From contig CAJNDS010000691.1 of assembly GCA_905221605.1 (NCBI GenBank), positions 888,697 through 915,442 of the forward strand: a stretch of 26,746 bases of DNA, written 5' to 3'. The notes under the pieces were generated by a model. That model saw only the letters and a program-made list of their open reading frames with translations, ran no database searches and was not told where the DNA came from. Made by a program: the position numbers and the translations under genes. This stretch comes from Symbiodinium natans. Taxonomy: Eukaryota; Sar; Dinophyceae; Suessiales; Symbiodiniaceae. This document shows positions 24,397 to 26,746 of the stretch, piece after piece (within the stretch, counting starts at the first letter, position 1; each line of letters opens with the position of its first letter).

Positions 24397-24440
24397 TAAA
24401 CCCTAAACCCTAAACCCTCAACCCTAAACCCTAAACCCTC
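24397..24440 (-). repeat. (CCCTAAA)n tract
   Basis: About 6 units. Confidence 0.95.
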
Positions 24441-24444
24441 CGAA

Positions 24445-24512
24445 GCCTTCTACGTGACGAACTACCCTTGCCTTGCGCGTGGAAACTTGAAGCAAATGAT
24501 CCTTACGTGGAG
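24445..24512 (+). CDS. Exon candidate (FYVTNYPCLARGNLKQMILT)
   Basis: It ends ACGTGGAG|GTTCATGGG and splices in frame over a family F element to 24615 (ILTW-S-IGQLLPFLKRIEL). The family is unknown. Confidence 0.55.
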
Positions 24513-24614
24513 GTTCATGGGTAGTTGTAAGTGGGGTTATAAGTAAGGCGACTATATTTAAGACTGGTTTTCACTTTATTCGGGGTACTTTCAACCCTAC
24601 TTATGGCTAACTAG
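24513..24614 (+). mobile_element. Introner-like intron, family F (GT-AG)
   Basis: 102 nt beginning gttcatgggtagttgtaagt and ending cctacttatggctaactag; the ends are imperfectly inverted. Confidence 0.65.
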
Positions 24615-24692
24615 TATCGGGCAGCTCCTCCCATTTTTGAAGCGCATCGAGTTGAACAAATCGTCGTGGAGCTCCCTGCACATTGCAATTCC
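24615..24692 (+). CDS. Exon candidate (IGQLLPFLKRIELNKSSWSS...)
   Basis: After AACTAG| the frame encodes IGQLLPFLKRIELNKSSWSS and LHIAIP, then enters a CT microsatellite. The family is unknown. Confidence 0.55.
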
Positions 24693-24890
24693 TTCTCTCG
24701 CTCTCTCCCTCTCTCTCTATCTAGCTATCTATCTATCTATCTATCTCTTTCTCTCTCTTTGCTGTCTGCTCTCTGCTCTCGGCTCCCCTCTCTCTCTCTC
24801 TCAATCTGTCTTCCTTCTTTTCCTTTCATTTTTCTTTCTTTCTTTCTGTCGTTCTTTCTTTTCCTCTCTCTCTCTCTCTCTTTTTTCTCC
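24693..24890. repeat. Pyrimidine microsatellite (CT, TATC, TTTC)
   Basis: Blocks of ctctct, tatctatc and tttctttc. Confidence 0.95.
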
Positions 24891-24950
24891 TGGCTTTGGG
24901 TCAGAGCCAAGGCTTCTGCCGATGGTTAAGTTCCTCTTGCGCCCGACCCT

Positions 24951-25011
24951 CAGTTGAGTCGAGGTTGCTGCCTGAGAAGCCCCTGGACAGCTTTAGAGCT
25001 CGGGGTGTAGG
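24951..25011 (+). CDS. Weak exon candidate (VESRLLPEKPLDSFRARG)
   Basis: A short open segment. The family is unknown. Confidence 0.35.
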
Positions 25012-25149
25012 GGTTTGGGTGTTGAGGGTACGTTTTGGGAGCTTCCTCGGCCCCCTGAACCTTGCAGGAGGCGAAATTTCCTCAACACCCGACCACCCTT
25101 GAAGCCCTTGAGACCCCCGTAGAGGCCCTAAATCCCAATTCCTGGGGAT

Positions 25150-25232
25150 GATGTTGGGATGTCCATCCTTATACTTACAGTCCTTTATAGGGATGATACT
25201 ACCCTTGCCAGGACTGCTCATATACGACCCCC
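25150..25232. mobile_element. Degenerate family C element (copy 4)
   Basis: The left arm gttgggatgtccatccttat then cttacagtcctttataggga matches family C. The right arm (ggactgctcatatacgaccc) is decayed. Confidence 0.5.
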
Positions 25233-25253
25233 TTAACTTTAATCCCGATGAAG

Positions 25254-25308
25254 GGGTTTAGGGTTTAGGGTTTGGGGTTTGGGGCTTACGGTTTAGGGTT
25301 TAGGGTTT
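25254..25308 (+). repeat. (TTTAGGG)n tract with TTTGGGG
   Basis: About 7 units. Confidence 0.9.
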
Positions 25309-25317
25309 AGGATGATG

Positions 25318-25436
25318 TCTTGAGGACCTCGCAGGGACGATGATGATGTTGCACAGCGGTACCACCTCGGCCCTCAGCGGATGGAGGCTGGGAGACTGTC
25401 GGGACTGCGGGGCTTTGCAGGCGGAAGTGAGGGATT
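25318..25436 (+). CDS. Exon candidate (LEDLAGTMMMLHSGTTSALS...)
   Basis: An open frame encodes LEDLAGTMMMLHSGTTSALS and GWRLGDCRDCGALQAEVRDL, flanked by telomeric tracts. The family is unknown. Confidence 0.45.
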
Positions 25437-25456
25437 TACGGTTGAGCACTGCTAAT

Positions 25457-25512
25457 CCCTAATCCCTAAACCCTAAACCCTAAACCCTAAACTCTAAACT
25501 CTAAACCTAAAA
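25457..25512 (-). repeat. (CCCTAAA)n tract with CTCTAAA variants
   Basis: About 7 units. Confidence 0.9.
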
Positions 25513-25594
25513 CTGCAAGTGTAGGGGGGCTAGGACGGCAAGACTCCTCCAGGGGCATGCTTAGGAGCTTTGGATTCTTACGGGCCTAAGCCCG

Positions 25595-25650
25595 AGGGTT
25601 TAGGGTTTAGGGTTTAGGGTTTAGGGTCTAGGGTCTAGGGTTTAGGGTTT
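25595..25650 (+). repeat. (TTTAGGG)n tract with TCTAGGG variants
   Basis: About 8 units. Confidence 0.95.
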
Positions 25651-25683
25651 GAACCCTACGCCAGAAAAACCTAAACTCTCAGG

Positions 25684-25738
25684 ACAGCAAGTAAATGGCA
25701 CTTGTACGTGATATCACTACGAACTTGCAAGTCGTTTT
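25684..25738 (+). CDS. Weak exon candidate (KWHLYVISLRTCKSFCH)
   Basis: A short open segment. The family is unknown. Confidence 0.3.
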
Positions 25739-25739
25739 G

Positions 25740-26150
25740 CCACCCCCCCCTCCGCCCACCTCCCCTCCAACAACAGGCTCCCAAAGCCGAGCGGTTTAGG
25801 ATTTTAGGGTTTGGGGGTTTAGGGTTTTGGGTTTAGGGTTCCCCCGGCCAAATCGTCGACTTTCCGTAGCCCCAAATGCCCCCCGGCCCCAGGTAATCAT
25901 AGGTCCCCCCAACAAGAAGCCCTGAGAGCCCCCCCAAAAAGGCGCTTGAATTTGCAGAGTTGTTTGCCTGAGCACGCCTTCGTATAGAGCCCCTTCCCTA
26001 GCCCTAAACCCTAAACGCTAGATCGGCGGTTCTGCAAGGCTTGGCGGGGATCTAAGGGAATCCCTTACCTTCCTTAAAAGGGTTTAGCGCTTAGGGCATT
26101 CCCAGAACCCCCAGGGATCCTAACAGTAGATCCCCTTTTAAGGGTTCCGA
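25740..26150. other. No supportable gene
   Basis: C-rich unique sequence with short telomeric pieces. An imperfect inverted repeat lies at about 26046-26150 (aatcccttaccttccttaaa against ccccttttaagggttcc). Confidence 0.5.
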
Positions 26151-26155
26151 AACAT

Positions 26156-26236
26156 AGTAGGGTTTAGGTTTTAGGGTTTAGGATTTAGGGTTTAGGGTTT
26201 AGGCTTTAGGGTTTAGGGTTTAGGGTTTAGGGCTTG
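26156..26236 (+). repeat. (TTTAGGG)n array
   Basis: About 11 units with single-base variants. Confidence 0.95.
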
Positions 26237-26670
26237 GGGGATTCTACTGTTTGCATCCTCCCGTCTGGGATTCATGGGCCCTTGGATTTTATAGTGTATA
26301 TGAGGAAGGGACCATGAAACTACCCTCAGAGGGGGCGTTCTACCAGTGGGTCCTTTTGGGGTCTGGGTCAGTTTCTTGCTTGTAGGTTTTTGCTTTGGGG
26401 TTGAGGGCCCTGAAGCGCCCTACCAACAAAGGCCTTACTAAGCCACCCTCCTCAAAGCTTAGAGAGCACCAGCCATAACTAAGACCACGCTCCAACTGTG
26501 CATCGGGCCGGGTTAGTTACGAGGTTGGCCGTAAAGGGATATCGACAGATTTTCCTTCCTTGGGTTTATGAAATATCTTTCTCAAAGGGGGCTTACAGGC
26601 CAACCCAGTTCAGGCTTTAACTTGCTGCTTTTTTGTAGGGGATCAGGTACCCTATATAATCCCTGGTATA
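26237..26670. other. No supportable gene
   Basis: Unique sequence without a convincing exon, telomeric tract or inverted-repeat element. Confidence 0.5.
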
Positions 26671-26671
26671 T

Positions 26672-26746
26672 ACACATCACACACACACACCCCCACCCAC
26701 GCACGCACGCACGCATGCACGCACACGCGCGCGCACGCGCACGCGC
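26672..26746. repeat. CA / CGCA / CG microsatellite at window end
   Basis: cacacaca, cacccccaccca, then cgcacgcacgca and cgcgcgcacgc up to the last base. Confidence 0.95.

Noticed and set aside
24637-24957. Long Ser/Leu-rich ORF over the CT microsatellite
   Set aside because: Only the first 78 nt (24615-24692) look like an exon; the rest is translated pyrimidine repeat.
1-26746. The window as a chromosome end or subtelomere
   Set aside because: Arrays are short, in both orientations, and separated by unique exon-like DNA; there is no terminal uninterrupted array.

Overview
The window looks like nuclear DNA of a eukaryote, most probably a dinoflagellate or close alveolate relative. The reasons are: short GC-rich exon-like coding pieces, apparently all on the + strand; introns with GA-AG and GC-AG as well as GT-AG ends; direct repeats at exon/intron junctions; many small inverted-repeat elements acting as introns (introner-like); and dozens of Arabidopsis-type telomeric tracts (TTTAGGG/CCCTAAA) in both orientations between exons. 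No bacterial operon, rRNA, tRNA, CRISPR array or complete transposase was seen. Genus cannot be assigned from the sequence alone.

Layout. Positions 1-2271 are AT-rich and hold a 2.17-kb element with perfect 23-bp terminal inverted repeats, lying in what appears to be a large intron. Positions 2272-4740 hold eight consecutive in-frame exons of a protein with a Cys-rich segment followed by an ILEI/FAM3-type domain. The domain reads correctly only when the introns are removed, which validates the splice sites. Exon candidates at 5363-7340 may continue this gene; a TGA at 7338 could be its end. From 7340 to 10160 there are scattered exon candidates among telomeric arrays.

Positions 10170-13217 hold a second, well supported gene: a starch/glycogen-binding-like (CBM20/E-set type) domain, a Thr-rich linker, two tandem PAN/Apple-like Cys modules and a further Cys-rich segment. 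The two modules are duplicates, but their introns sit at different places, so introns were gained or lost after the duplication. From 13290 to about 25740 many short exon candidates of unknown genes alternate with telomeric tracts, small inverted-repeat elements and microsatellites. The last kilobase has almost no supportable coding sequence and ends in a CA/CGCA repeat.

The most notable feature is the intron biology. Several families (A-I here) of about 80-200-bp elements with terminal inverted repeats recur both as introns and as insertions in noncoding DNA. Insertions are flanked by short direct repeats, and the splice sites coincide with those repeats. Telomeric repeats appear inside the loops of two of these elements and make up nearly the whole of at least one intron. 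Exon boundaries rest on reading-frame continuity and domain logic done by eye; no alignment or search was run.
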